A stretch of 64,000 nt of DNA from Chrysemys picta bellii (taxonomy: Eukaryota; Chordata; Testudines; Emydidae): NCBI RefSeq assembly GCF_011386835.1, contig NC_088801.1, positions 15,486,824 through 15,550,823 on the forward strand. The letters run 5' to 3'. This document shows, one piece after another, positions 1-13,200 of this stretch; positions within the stretch are counted from its first letter, which is position 1; each line of letters starts with the position of its first letter. The notes beneath the pieces were generated by a model. That model worked only from the letters and a program-made list of their open reading frames with translations. It ran no database searches and was not told the origin of the DNA. Position numbers and translations under genes: made by a program.

Positions 1-1125
1 GTAAACAGGACTCTGTGGACAACTGTCATTAAAAATCTGGGATTTAGAATCCACATATGCATCCCAATCACACATAACAATGATATCAGCAATCAATATG
101 TGCATAAACCTTGTGATGATGGATATTAACTATTGTTTGCAAAATGAAACACAGTAGGCTGGCAACATTTTAAATCAATAAAAACAATCTGTTTTTTTTT
201 AAAGGAACAGATTCCATTCACTGTCCATCAGTAAAGCTATGAGCTACTAATAAAGCAAGTAAGTGTGGAATCATGCTAAATATCTTGTTCTTTTTAGCTA
301 CTGCATTAAAGACACTTATGGAACTGCTAATTCAAAATTAAAATACACTAAAATATCAAAAGATATTCCACCTGGAGCTATCTGTAATTATTCATTAAAA
401 ATGATCACCAAAACAAACTATTAAGTCTCAGCCTGATTGTTGAGGGCAGAGACTGACTCCCTTCCAGAGCCCCAGTGAAGACAGTGAGGCAGTGTGTGGC
501 CACAGGGGTCTGTCCGCATGGGTAAGCTTCCAGGATCAGAATCTTAGGTATTAAATTACAACCATCTATGAGGGACTAGGATGTTTGGAAGACCTAACTT
601 GCAAATCATTCCTAGCCATTAACAGCTCAACCTTAAGCCGCTAGTTTAGGCAATCCTTGCTAAGGTTTCCTTTAGCTTCAATGGAAGGGATTTTCTGAGT
701 TAGGAGCTCAAAACTGATCTCAAAGTCCCCAAGTTTTCCTCATTTTTAGGGAGTTTAATTTTTGGTAGTGATATAGAACTTGCTGTAATCAATATCTCAT
801 GTAGAAATTAATCTGGGGGTGGGGAGGGTGGAATTAAATAAGTACAATACTATTTCCAAGGACCTTGAGAGATTTATTTGTACAGGTAAGATGGGGGAAG
901 AAATTTACCTCAGATAAATTTTTCTCACAATTAAAAACAATGGTTTACTTAGTTTACTTTTACCAGAATTTTACTAGTCCACAGTATCCAACATGTGTTC
1001 TAGAAGTGCCCATTCCATAAGTACCACATAGTGTTCTGAGAGCACAGCCTATCATGCTGACCAATATAGTCTCAATGTTTCCTTGTACTCCCCCATCTGT
1101 CTGTCTGGCTCCACTTCTTGTTGTT
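1..1125. other. AT-rich unique sequence, nothing recognised
   Basis: No open frame of interest, RNA gene or recognisable repeat is visible. A short purine-rich stretch lies near 812-832. The short frame on the minus strand at 960-1208 resembles no family I know. Confidence 0.5.
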
Positions 1126-1250
1126 TTCCTTAAACTTAGACTGTAAGCTCTTTGGATCAGAACACTCTTCTTCTCCAATATTTGTACAACACCTAGCCAA
1201 TGGTCCATGGCTCGGGCTCCTAGGCATTACCATAATACAAATAATAAATA
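1126..1250 (+). repeat. Ancient MIR/L3-type 3' tail
   Basis: The stretch contains the phrase ACTGTAAGCTCTTTGG, then TTTGTACAACACCTAGCC, and ends in a run of AATAATAAATA. This order is typical of the 3' tail of ancient amniote SINEs of the MIR/L3 group. The copy is decayed, and subfamily assignment would need an alignment to consensus sequences. Confidence 0.5.
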
Positions 1251-1439
1251 AGCGACTTAAGCATGGTTCCCATTTTCTAAGCTCCTTAGATACAATCCTA
1301 CTTTAATGGATGCACTAGTAGAAATTATACTGCTAGCGGCACTAAACATATTTTCCCCCAAATTCTGATCTGAATTCAAAACTGCCAAAATAGCATCCAA
1401 ATCTTGATATTTTGTCTGAAATTTGGCTCAGCCGTGTTT

Positions 1440-1985
1440 GTCCTAATAAATAATGTATTATTATTTGTGCTGCAATATCACCTAACGATCCCAAATGATA
1501 TCGGGGTCCATTTGTGTTAAGCGCTGTACAAACACATATAGCAAGAGCCAGTTCAGCCATGAAGATGTTACCAGCTAAATAAATAAGACAAAAAAGTAGT
1601 AGGGAATATTACTCCTATTTTATAGAAGGGGAACTGAGGCACAAAGGCTATATCTACACCGCAATTAAACATCCATGGCTGATTGGTTTCAGCCAATCCA
1701 GGTTCCCTGTAGGGCTGTAAAATTGTGGTGTAAATGTTGGGGCTTGGGCTGGAGCCCAAGGCTCTTGGACCCTGTAAGGGGGGAAGGGGTCTCAGATCCT
1801 GGGCCCAAATATCTACACCACAATTTTGCAGCCCCACTAATGTTTAATTGCAGTGTTGACATACCCAGAGAGATCAGGTGACTTGCACAAGGTCACACAG
1901 TATGGTCACACAGTATCTCTAATGGAGCCAGGACTCAAACCCCGATCTCCAAGTCCCAGCCTGCAGCCTTAAACACAAGATGATC
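1440..1985 (-). repeat. MIR-like ancient SINE, antisense, split by a MITE
   Basis: Read on the + strand, the flanks show the antisense MIR signature: AAGCGCTGTACAAACACA, then GGGGAACTGAGGCACAAAG before 1647, and GTGACTTGCACAAGGTCACA after 1866, followed by a block resembling the reversed tRNA-like head. The two parts join into one SINE when the 220-bp element at 1647-1866 is removed. A 13-bp direct duplication of GGTCACACAGTAT lies around 1892-1918. MIR-type identity rests on the CTGAGGCA and CAAGGTCACACAG phrases. The exact subfamily is uncertain. Confidence 0.6.
1647..1866. mobile_element. Small TIR element (MITE) nested in the MIR-like SINE
   Basis: The left end GGCTATATCTACACCGCAAT pairs with the inverted right end, whose reverse complement starts GGGTATGTCAACACTGCAAT. 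The similarity continues into GTTTAAT/ATTAAAC. The element is about 220 bp, has no coding capacity, and interrupts an otherwise continuous MIR-like SINE, so the boundaries can be placed from the host repeat as well as the TIRs. A clear target duplication is not visible. The termini resemble small hAT or Harbinger MITEs of turtles. Confidence 0.6.
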
Positions 1986-2824
1986 TTTCTTCTTTATGGA
2001 TTTGAGTCAGCTGCTGTTAAAGTCAATGGGACACTTTTGCCATTGACTTCAGTGGGAACAAACCAGGCTCTATAATTATTAAATCCCATTGGACAATTTA
2101 GTTCTCTTCCTTATTAAACTATTTGGTATAATATTTATATGAAGAATCTTTTCTTTGCTCTGATAGCAGTCTGATTTCAGCAATAGTGCATGTTTTGTGT
2201 CACAAGGTAGAATTGGGGTTTGAATGCCATAAATTGGGGCAGATTATAGTTTGTTAAAGAATAGCACAGGATCTTTATCAAAATGTTAGTCTATATCTGC
2301 TGCTTGGTTTTGAAAATAATATAGTGAGATTGGGATCTGCATTCTTTGACATGAAATTCTGCTGGGTCACCAACTCCCTACAATCAGAAAACACCTACAG
2401 AGGATTCAAGACTTGCACAGTATCACTGTGTTATCTCTCAAAGCATTGGGAATTTAAATGTGCTTGCAAGTCAGTTTTATCTGGAATCTAAATTCTTCTC
2501 AGCCAAAGAATTGAGGTCTCTACTCAGACCATAGCAACCACAGGGATTCGTAGATATCTGCAGCTGTGTGATTCTCTTCTATCATGCAGTGGTTTCAAGG
2601 AGGGAAATGGCTGTCAGAAGTGGGTAGGGATGCTTTATGGTTCCACTTGCATCTGTTCATTTCCTAGAGGTTGAGTTGTAGAGTCCACACAGTTGCCAGA
2701 CTGTACAGAGAAATTGTGTCCTCGTGGTGGCAGGGGCAGGAGCAGGAGCAGCACAGTAAAGTGTATTCTTCATCATCCACATGGGGTCAGATTCTTCCCT
2801 GTTTGTTTGCCAAGGGGCTCTGTG
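1986..2824. other. Unique sequence with short ancient-repeat scraps
   Basis: No gene is seen. Around 2010-2070 there are two nearly inverted phrases (AGTCAATGGGACACTTTTGC and CATTGACTTCAGTGGGAACA). They belong to a decayed repeat type that recurs through the window. The frame at 2671-2916 runs into the MITE fragment that follows and is not a gene. Confidence 0.4.
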
Positions 2825-2985
2825 TCTTGGGGCTGGTCCACACTAACCCCCCAGTTCGAACTAAGATACGCAACTTCAGCTACGTGAATACCGTAGCTGA
2901 AGTCGAAGTACCTTAGTTCGAACTACAAGGTACTTACCGCGGGTTCACACACAGCAGGCAGGCTCCCCCCGTCGACTCCACTTTC
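2825..2985. mobile_element. Harbinger-type MITE fragment with nested palindrome
   Basis: The left end GGTCCACACTAACCCCCCAG is followed by GTTCGAACTAAG and a second block ending CTTAGTTCGAAC. Between them lies the stem ACTTCAGCTACG / CGTAGCTGAAGT with a 7-base loop. The GTCCACAC start and the TTCGAA blocks resemble the ends of PIF/Harbinger elements elsewhere in this window (43.3 and 55.1 kb). The right end breaks off near 2985 without a matching TIR, so the copy is truncated. Confidence 0.55.
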
Positions 2986-5900
2986 ATGGTAGATCCCTTA
3001 ATGCTTTTTTACATTCAGAGTCTATGTGCAAGGAGTGATTGTTGTTCTTATGCATCAACTTAAATGAAAGCCTTTCTAAACCAAACATGGATTCTGCAAA
3101 ATTAGTACATCATAACTCCCCTGAGATACAAAACCAAGTTGACTCCAATGGAGAGAGTCTTATGACTTCTTATTGAACATATATGCCGTTAAATCTTTAC
3201 TGCTAACAAAAATGAGGGTTTTTTTGTTTTAAATTGGTAACCAATCTAATAAAATATAAGCCAGTCTTAACAAACCAAAGACAAACACTTTGTTCCATCT
3301 ATAAAGCATGGTGTGTAAGGGGAAGTGAAGAGGGTTGATCATGCCACAGGGAACCAGTATGGCTTTTTAGGAATTGTATAGATTGCTTTATTCCTTGGAT
3401 CCCAGCACAGATCCTTTAAAAAAAAATTAGGATTTTTTTTTCTATATCCCTGTTACTTTTCCAAAGGTGCAACTGACTGGTCACTGAGTTAATAAAGATT
3501 TAATTGGATTCAGAATATTTTTTTCTTACAAAAATAATCATTGAAAATAAAATAAGACCGTAGCTATACAAAATGTAAGTCTTTTCCTCACAGAAGGAAT
3601 TCCACCAAACCCCCCCCCCCCCCATGCCCTGTGCACAGACACAAATACATGGACTCCTTCCCACACCTACTTACAACAATGGAAATCCTTAACACAAGGA
3701 TGGACTGGGATGGTTCCATAATAGTAATGTACTATTATTCCTTATTGTTGGCTATCGTGTTACTGTATTAGACATTAATTTGTTATCCTTATTCAATTCC
3801 AATAATAATGTATCCATCTAACATTCTTGACTCTTATTTGGAAGTCATCCCATCATTCTTCACCTCATGCTATTATACTCTATTCTCCCCCCGCCATTCT
3901 GCTCTTCTCTGTAATACAGGATAAAGAGATGGGGCATAGGGATTAATAAGATTATTTACATATAATAATACAATTTATGGTGGCAAATTAGAAAAGTGAC
4001 ATTTTTGAATGAGAGAGAATATAGATGCCATCTCAGTTTTGATTTCCCAATTAAGCTCTTCACATTTAGCTTTTTATCTTCATACACTTTCATAATTTAA
4101 ATGTCACATTTAATTTTTAGAACTATATGCAATCAGCCTGGGTCCAGGGGGGAACCTAATGAGCATTTAGCGCTTTCCTTGTAGGTTGTGTGACCATGTT
4201 GGACATGTAAAATCTTCTCCTACTATGACCCTCACCCCCTTTACTTATTTTGATACTTTTGTCCACTTCACTATAGCAAGCCATCTAGCTTTTCTGACTA
4301 ATAATATTCAGTGACCAATCTGAGATACTGTGGGTGAAATCTCAGCCATAACGAAGTCGGTAGCAAAATTCCCTCAGACTGGAATAGGGTCAGGATTTCA
4401 CCTATTATAGGGGTCTCCCTCTGAAAGAAAGTGCTCCTCCCTCTGAAAAACAAGCCCCATTAAGGTGTCTGGCTGGGCACCCAAAATCACAAGTCATGTT
4501 TGAAAATTTAGACAATTAATACCATATCCTCAACTTGTGTAAGGGGGCACAGCCTTTGAATTCAGTTAGATGACAGCTGAATGACAATTTAACCTAGCTG
4601 AGCATCTGAATACATGTATTTGTCTGTGTGTGTATAATAAATGTATATAAACACGTTTTACCTTTTTACAATGATGGCTATAACTTTGAGGAAGCATTGA
4701 TAAGAATATAAATATGTGTGCTAATAATTTTAATAAGTAATTACATACATTATTTAGATATTTTCATAATTGCTTGTTCATAAAAGTGAACATTAAAAAG
4801 AGAGCATCTGATAATATATTCCATTGATGATGATATTCCATTTATCAGTCTTGTGGATGGGATGTTCTGAAGAATAATATTCTTTCTAATGCTGTTTAAA
4901 TTAATGTCCATCAGATTACAACTGCAAACATAAAGACATGCCATCTCTGTCTGAGCCCTGTTGGAAGAGAGAGAAACTCAGTGCTGAAAGAAAACATATG
5001 TTCTTCTTGTCAGTTACCAGAACCAGGCAGAATGCAGAGAGAAACACAGGTCAGGAAATCAATGGTCACATATGGATATTTTCTATACAGTAAAAGGCAG
5101 CACTAACATTTCTATCACGTTAAAACACTGCATTGGTACCATTTAAGTTAAGGTCTCCCAAAGTGCAAAGCTCAATTGGCCAAACTTGATTCGCATTTGG
5201 ATTAGTTTTTACACCTGTGCACTTGGAGCCTGATCCTATCCCTCCGATTAATTAGCTTTTCAGGTGGTCATTTGCTAGCAACTCAAATACTAAGCATATT
5301 GGATCAGATTCTAATGTCAGCTACACCAGTGTAAATATAGAGTGACTCCATTAAATGCAATGGGAGAGAAACTGGCCCTCACTCTGAATCCTATATGCTG
5401 TTTTAGCAGCGTAGAGGGATCATAAAGGAACAGTGTAGGGCTGATGTGAGTGGCCCTAGACTGCCCACACCCTTGCAGGTGGTCATGTAGGGGGCATGCC
5501 AGGGGCAAGAGGGAGATGGAGCAAGAAGCAAAGTGCTGCCAGACTCTGGACTGCAACAATACACAGCTGTGGAAAGACTGCTGTAAATTAGAGTACTCCA
5601 CAGAGCTTCCTATCTAGTGGCTATTTCAGACCTCAAAGCAGACCATAATCTGGGTGGCAAAAAGGTAGCTGAAAGCTACCAGTCCCCTACTTCCCATGGG
5701 CTGCAACTTTCCGGAAGCACAAAATCTGACAATCAGAATGGGACAGTTAGCCAGAGACAAGCAAGGGTGTGTCCCTGTTGAAGGAAAAAGAGTAAGATGT
5801 AGCGTGTGCTAGCTTTTCAGCAAAGATTTAGCAACATGATCACATGTGACAAGAATCACCAGGCTGGGTGTATTCAGGAAGTAATGTTTACATGCAACTG

Positions 5901-7718
5901 AAGAAATCGAGATGCTGCTGCAGCTGCAGAAATATTTTGCATCATCTCTTGAATAAGACATCAGATGCATCAGGTTAGTTGCAGACTGGGAAATGAGTGT
6001 ACATTTAATTACATGGGTTTCCCTAGGAAAAAATATTCTTTCTTCCTCTTAAATCTGATTGTGTGCTAGGTTAATAAATAGCTAAGATGTGGTAATGATA
6101 GAATTAACATGGCCAATTTAGATCAGAATGAATATGGCCCGGGTGCTTATGAAAAGAGTCCAAGACAAGTGAATTTATTATAAGCCTTTCTGAAAGAGGT
6201 TGGAAGGTGCATTAGTCCTTTGCAGAAGTTTGCAGAGTTTATCCATCATAGTCTATTCCAAGAATGCCGAAGCCACAAGAATTTATGGAAATGGGAAAAG
6301 GAAGACCATGAGGCAAAAACCAGTAGAAGGAGAAAAGCATTTATCAGAATGGAGCAGTCAGTATGGTCATTCAGACTAAGAAAGTAGCTTTAACTGGCAA
6401 CAAACCAATCAAAGAAAAAAGCTCACGTGACAGATATTCAAATGCTATTTCCATACCTTTCTTTGTGTAAAATAGGAACGCATCAGTATGTTTTCTTCAA
6501 GAGGATGATGCTGAGGCTTAGACCTATTATTGGCTTAGACCCAAACAAGACATGGAAAAAGACAAGGAGTAATATCCTAGCCCTGTTTAAGTCAATCTGA
6601 GTTTTGCTCAATGCGGGGGTCAGGATTTCACCTATTGTTCCTTACAAGGAGTTTATAATTGAAATGCATTCCTAGTCAATCTAATACAATCTAGCATTAG
6701 AGCACATTCCACCAGCTCTTGGTAGAACAAACTCTGTACTTAAGTTATGAATTAAAATGTTAGGAGTGTTAAAATAGTAAGGCATCATTATCCATTTAAA
6801 AATGTCATTAGCACTATTGGGATAGAACTAGGCAAGTGGATTTAATCTAATACTCAGTACACTGAAAAATTCCAACCCCAAGCTCTAAATGATAGCTTTA
6901 GTCTACTTTCTCCACAAGTCCTCCTTTTCCTCCTTGTAGTTCTAATTTATAAGTGCAATGAAATCTTCTACTGTTTGTTTTGAAGAAGGTAAATCACTAT
7001 ATTTTGTGGCAGTATGATTGCTTTATAATAACAAACTGTGGTGTATCTGCTGTACTGAAGTAGTCTGCAGTATTCTAAACACAGTGTTACAAAATCAGGA
7101 TGAAACAATTGGATTCCATTGTGCCATATCCTAGTAAATTATCTGAGACATAGGATGATAATCACTTCCTCTTGTAGACAATTGCAAAGTTTTATACAGT
7201 AATGTGGAGCAGAAGATAACTTTTCTGCTTTACAAATGAGTTGTCCTAGGAGTTCATGAAAGACTTGTTAAGTTTAACAAAAGCTGGCTTGGTTAAAGCC
7301 AGGTGACTTTTCAAATAAAAATACCTATAACCTGATCATGAGAACAAGTAAAGGAAAATAAAGAAGCAGAGTTGACAATCATTGTGACTGATAAATGGGA
7401 AATGGCATGAAATTACACTAAGATAAATGATTATTCTTGATAACTACCAAACATTCTGTTTTGCAGTGCAAAACAGGACCTAGTAATTAAAAAAAATCAT
7501 GAAGAAATGTTAAATTTTTGCAATATCTTAGCAGCAGAAATTTTTGTGCAAATATTTTTACTGCAAATTTTAAAAATTTCAACAGTAAATAAATTGGCAG
7601 TTACATGGGCTGTCCTGCATAAAGAACAGTTGTCAATACCACTAAATATTGCTATCACAAACTCATGCCAAGAAATCCTTTATGCCAGAACACATCATCT
7701 CATATTTCATTTACTCTG
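2986..7718. other. AT-rich unique sequence, no gene recognised
   Basis: About 4.7 kb without a supported gene. The frames present are under 95 codons, lack recognisable motifs and lie in AT-rich DNA. A decayed copy of the recurring GTGTAAAT/AATGGGA repeat is visible near 5318-5375. Confidence 0.45.
3610..3623. repeat. Homopolymer C run
   Basis: Fourteen consecutive C residues. This is a simple repeat and a likely site of length variation or sequencing error. Confidence 0.9.
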
Positions 7719-7742
7719 TACACACACACACACACACACACA
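7719..7742. repeat. CA dinucleotide microsatellite
   Basis: About eleven perfect CA units. It gives rise to the HTHTHTHT tract in a spurious frame. Confidence 0.9.
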
Positions 7743-7905
7743 ATTTGTAGCATGCTGGTGGAAATGTCTGCATTTTTTCAGGACCTAAAAGGGTCCTGAA
7801 ACATTCCACCAACATCCATGTCAGATTTGATTTCCATATGTGAGTCTTCAAAAGCATAAGATTCAGCCCTTAGTTTGAAAACTTCTCCACCTCTGTTACT
7901 GTTTT

Positions 7906-7937
7906 GTTTTATTTATTTATTTATTTATTTATTTTTG
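7906..7937. repeat. ATTT tetranucleotide repeat
   Basis: Consecutive TTTA/ATTT units, about seven copies, with flanking T runs. Confidence 0.85.
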
Positions 7938-9994
7938 GAAGGCAGCAATATTGCCATGAGCAAAAAGTGGTTCTCTTGGAGAAACTACTTTGTGCTTATC
8001 AAACGTGTGTCAGAGTAGAGTGGGGAACTACAGATAAAATGATAAATTCCACAGGCAGCATTGCTCTGTCTGAGTGTAAATACAATCCATGTCATCTATC
8101 AGTGCTCACAGTCCCAATGGGGAGCATTTCTACAATGGGGGATGGTGTGTAACATGAAGAGAACATTTACTCGAACTACATGACATTACGTTCACTTTCC
8201 ATTCAGGTTGTATTGCGTAGGAATAGTTCAAAAGGAATTCAAAAGGAAAAGTCTTGGTTGGCAGCCAAAAACAATGGGCTTTCTTGAGGCATGGTGGGAG
8301 GCTGAGGTGAAACAAAATTCTAAACTAAATGGAACTACGGCAAAGAAGAAAAGGATCATAAAAAGGGGAGAAAATATTTTAGTATCATGTGGCTGACGTG
8401 AACAGCCAAAAAAAGCCAACAATCATAGGGTAAAGCTCTTCTGATTCAGAGACTGAAGTTGCAGAGGTATTGGGGTGGTGTCCTCTGCCGTGCCCAGTCT
8501 CTTTTGTGTGCAGCAGAGGTGGGGGAGCCACAAATAAACTGGTTATTGCTCCCCATCATTGGGGAACACTTTAGAGCAGCCCTGATGCTACTCTAAACTA
8601 TGCCCTGTCTGCAGTGTCCCACAGTGGGCCACTTGTTAGTTGAAGCTTTCTGGAAAACAACACATTATGGTCCCATCACAATAAAGACTACAAGGGAAAC
8701 AGTGGAACCAATTAGATGGCTTTACATTGCCTGGGATTTTCCTTTACATCAGGGGAATCTCTAGCTGATGGTGTAAGTCAGCTATATGGTAGTAGTAAAG
8801 GGGCTGTAGAAGGGCTCTGTATTGAGCACATGCTGTGTTCAGTTGCTTTATGAAGGGAGTTACCTTCGAGAATCCTGCTGCGTGGTGGCAGGATGGTATA
8901 TCTCCCTTTTACTTCCCTGGATCAAAGGATATGTACCCTCTGGTCTGCTCTTTCAGGGTGGGTGGTTCTGTGAGTTCAACCAAATGTCTGACTCCTTAGA
9001 AAATATAGAGTTGGATTCACTAGCATTGGCACAGGACATGGTAAATCACACTTCCTTGAGTCTGCTATGCCCCTATGCTCTATCTGATATCCATCCTCCA
9101 GTCAGATGGTGAGACAGCCACTACCTCCCTCTGAGTTTTCACTATTAGGGCAGCTTTAGTTTATGGCCACACCACATTTCCAGTCAATAATTTTTAGGTT
9201 GTGGTTTGGGCCTATAACCATCCTGACAGATTTGAAGTTGAATCTACTTTCTGCTGCTGCAACCTTTTGATTAAAAAGGAGAAGACACCTATCAGGGACA
9301 AATGTGAAAGAGGCAGATGACAACAGCATCATGGTCCCCAATCATGATCTCTAATTATTCACTCACACTTAATTATTTGTCATCTTCATCTTCATTGACT
9401 GCTTGCTAAATTCTTCAGACAATGCACCTATTTTGCCTTTATACTTTGCTTGTTCTAGAATGCTATACCTCACAAAACAGAACATTTGCTAGTTAGCAAG
9501 AATGACCATTTATCTTAGTGTAATTCCATGCCATTCCCTATTAGTAGCAGTGATTGGCAATGCAATTTTTTTGTAATAAAACCAATAAATACTCAGTTCT
9601 TTACATGCAGCCCAAATATTTATTTAAAAGCAAAACTTGCACGCTGCTGTTTTTAGCGTACTATTAAAAAAAGGCCTTTCAGATAATGGAGTTAGTGTCC
9701 CAGGACAGTTAAAAATATTTGAACACATTAAAAATGTGAGGGGTGGGGGGGAAGAACCAGCTGTATAGATGCTATTTAAATTGGGAAGAAAGGACAAAAG
9801 AACCCTGTTTATTACTGAAATGAATAGTTCTGACACATTTTCCCTGGAGAGTCAGCAGAACAGTTGTTGTAGTCAGTAGTTCATAGCATATCAACAAGGA
9901 AAGGAGATGAGTTTGATTTCCCAAATATTATATGGTATCTGTGCTTTGAAATGGAATATAACATATTTTCTGAACAGTCTCTGTAGATGCTTTC
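7938..9994. other. Unique sequence, nothing recognised
   Basis: Frames of up to 96 codons occur on both strands, but none shows a domain, a signal peptide with convincing context, or splice-site support. I see no mobile element ends. Confidence 0.4.
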
Positions 9995-10219
9995 AAGTAT
10001 CAGAGGGGTAGCCATGTTAGTCTGGATCTGTAAAAAGTGACAGAGTCCTGTGGCACCTTATAGATTAACAGACGTATTAGAGCGTAAGCTTTTGTGGGTG
10101 AATACCCACTTTGTCAGATGCATCCAACGAAGTGGGTATTCACCCATGAAAGCTTATGCTCCAATACGTCCGTTGGTCTATAAGGTGCCACAGGACTCTT
10201 TGTTGCTTTTTGTAGATGC
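9995..10219. repeat. Near-palindromic dispersed repeat, possibly a retroelement terminal repeat
   Basis: A head segment (TCAGAGGGGTAGCCATGTTA, then GTCTGGATCTGTAAAAAG) is followed by a left arm at about 10042-10120 and a right arm at about 10127-10199 that is its inverted copy. The arms match over about 75 bases with scattered differences (AGAGTCCTGTGGCACCTTAT against ATAAGGTGCCACAGGACTCT). I recognise the unit as very abundant in turtle genomes and transcripts. I suspect it is a terminal repeat of a Penelope-like element, because inverted terminal copies are usual there, but the window has no coding part to prove it. A 64-codon frame inside it is an artefact. Confidence 0.6.
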
Positions 10220-13200
10220 TTTATCCACTGAGTCATCAAAATGAACCTTGTACAAAACTGTGTGAAGAAACATCCAAGGTACTTTTGTTTGGCTCCCCCT
10301 TACTTCTAACATCCAGATGTCATACATGGATGGATTATATTGAAATGCTCAACTACACATCCAGGTGCTAAATTCCATTCATTGGGCACTTCTCACCTAC
10401 ACTCTGCCCACTCGATCTCCACCTGGACTCTTTGTAACAGTCCTAAGCACCGAGGAGCCACATAAAGCCACAATAAAAATAAAATATTAATCTGCCAGAT
10501 ACATGTATCTTTCTTCACATTTCCAAATGTGGATTTGTCCACAAACTCATATGCACAAAATAAGAACTGGTAATCTAGTAATGAAAGGCTGCATAATCCA
10601 TGAATGAATTCCTTGGCCCATCCAGTATCTTCTCATTGATATATATCAACGGAATTACCAATCAAAGGAACAATCTGGATTAGTGGGGCCAGGTTAGCAC
10701 CAAGGTTATATAAGTATCTTCTATAAAGCTCTTCTGTATATCTACCAGTGTCTCTCTGATGTTTCATTAGGTCAGAGTAAAAAATGACACCAATATCATC
10801 TTCAATAAGCATAATTCATAGCCTGGAGGGCTACTATCTGCTCAGATAACCATTACATGTATTACAAGATGGTTTTCAATATGTTGAAGATTCTGGATCA
10901 GACAACGCTGAGGAATAGAAGTCACTTTCACTGAAATAAGACTTGGATATTTATTGGCTTTGAGGGAATTATGAAAATGTTCACAGATCTTTTGCCCGAC
11001 AGCAATGATTCTAGATAATGAACTGTGGAGACTGTCACCAGGAGAGTGCTTTAATTATGAGTTTCAGAATATGCGTACAGTAGCGAGTATGGCATAATAT
11101 GGCCGTTAAAACATTTTTGAGTCTTACTGGTTTATGAAGTAACACCGCAGTAAATGAATATTTTCACTGGTCAAAATGTCAGAAACAGTGTGGTGCTTCG
11201 CAGTATGCCATCAGAGCAATGGGACAGCTTCTCTGCTGGTGTAAATTGATACCGCTACATTAACCTCAACAGCTTTTCCAATTTGCACCAGCAGAGAATT
11301 TGGCCCAATGCCTTTTGTCTGTGTGAATATACAGCAATGCCCAATAGGATCATTTCATATATAATATTCTGTTACTGCCCTAACAAAATCAGCAATATGT
11401 CACTGTCTGTGAGCATTTATTTCATGCCTATAACTAAGATCTAAGCGTTGTATATGTATTATGAACAGCAGTGAGCATTATCCCAAGGAGATAGCCAGTT
11501 CTTCATCTTACTCTTTGTTTTCATCATTGGAGCATTCTGTGAGGTTCTCTTCTGCTCTGGTTCTTTAAGAAATAGTTTGAAGATATTTGTTTTGCAGCAT
11601 CACCTCAGTATGGTGGGTCTTCTCTAGGACTCTGCTAAGAAAGTGTCCCAGAGTCTTGGGGCTGCTATTGAGAAGCCAGTAGTTCCCTTGAATTTGTACC
11701 TGACCTCGGTTAGTTGTAATGTGCTAGATAACTGGAGCTTGCCCTTGTGTTTCCCACAATGACTGTAGTCCTTGAGACAGAGTAAACATATTCTTATTGG
11801 AGTAGTGCAAGAAGAAAGATAACTGTTAACACCTATCATCTTATTAATTGATTTAGAAGACAAATCAAAGTCTTCACCTAGGCTCATTTCTCATATCAAC
11901 ACAGATATTATATCTCTAAAAGGTCTTTGAAAATGCAGTACCATATATCTAGCTATGCAACTGCTAACCTGATGATCATTCATACTTAAATACCTGACTA
12001 TGCAACACAATGTTCAGGTCAAGCTTCAGGATCATAAAGTATGTAAGTAGTTGAATGACGTCACACTCTTCTTATATACGTCTTAATTTGAAGACACTGT
12101 CCATGCATTTCTTGGAACTGTTCAATTTGCTTGTCACTGAGTTTCTATGAGATAATTTGAACACTGAAAATTATGCTCAAATAAGCTAAAATATAAGATT
12201 TTTGTCAAGGCCAGAAAAATCTTGAATGAATTGCAGTAACAAATTACCCGGTCAAAACATTTGCTAAAGTGATCAGTTCCAGCTCACTGAATTCTTCAAT
12301 AAATTGATATTTATGATTGTGGATGCCTCATATAACATTATCTTATAAGAAGTATACATGCCATAACCTCAAATAAAAGCTAAGCAGTTCTGGCACTTAA
12401 GCTGAAAGCAATTCTCTGATAAGTTATTATTCAGTATTACATATTAAATTATGGGTGGTTTCTGTGCAGACACAGAGTTAACAAAGTCACAGTACATTAT
12501 TTGTTTTCTTTCAACATAATTAGTGAAATAGCTCACATGAATTATTTTAATGGAAATGTTCAGTCAACCTGAAGATTTCCCCTCCCAGAGACAGACAAAG
12601 CTTTTCAGTGTTAGATATTTTGGGTCTGATTCTTCTCTCATTTGCCCCAGTGTAAATCAGGAGTGACTCTATAAAAGTAATTACTATGGATCTACAAGCT
12701 ATAGTTACAGGATCTCTACCAATAACTCTAACTGTATCTAGGTATCCCTTAAATAAACTTTACAGTAGTGTTATGAGAATAAGTATATTTGAGTATATTC
12801 ATCATCCAAAGTAAATCTGTCCTCTTCCTTTGTAAATAAGGAAGAAAAGAGATTTATTTTCTTTGAAAGTTGTCTAGTTTACTCTAGCTTTTATAGTGAT
12901 GTAACTGAGAGCAGAATTTATCCTTATGGCACATATACTGCCTGTGAGACTTACATGGAAATCCCAGTTACATCAATGGGATTCCACATATGGATCCAGT
13001 GAAGTCTCTAGCCCTATAAGAAGACCAGGTTGAATTATTCATTCTTAATGAATTCTCTGACAAATTCCATTTGTGAACCAATCTCACTGATGGCAAATTC
13101 ATTCCTTATTTGTAAGTATTCTCTGGATAGTTTTAATGAACAATTTCAAGCTGATAAAATTCTCTCAAATTCTTCAGTTTGATTATTCACAATCTGTTAT

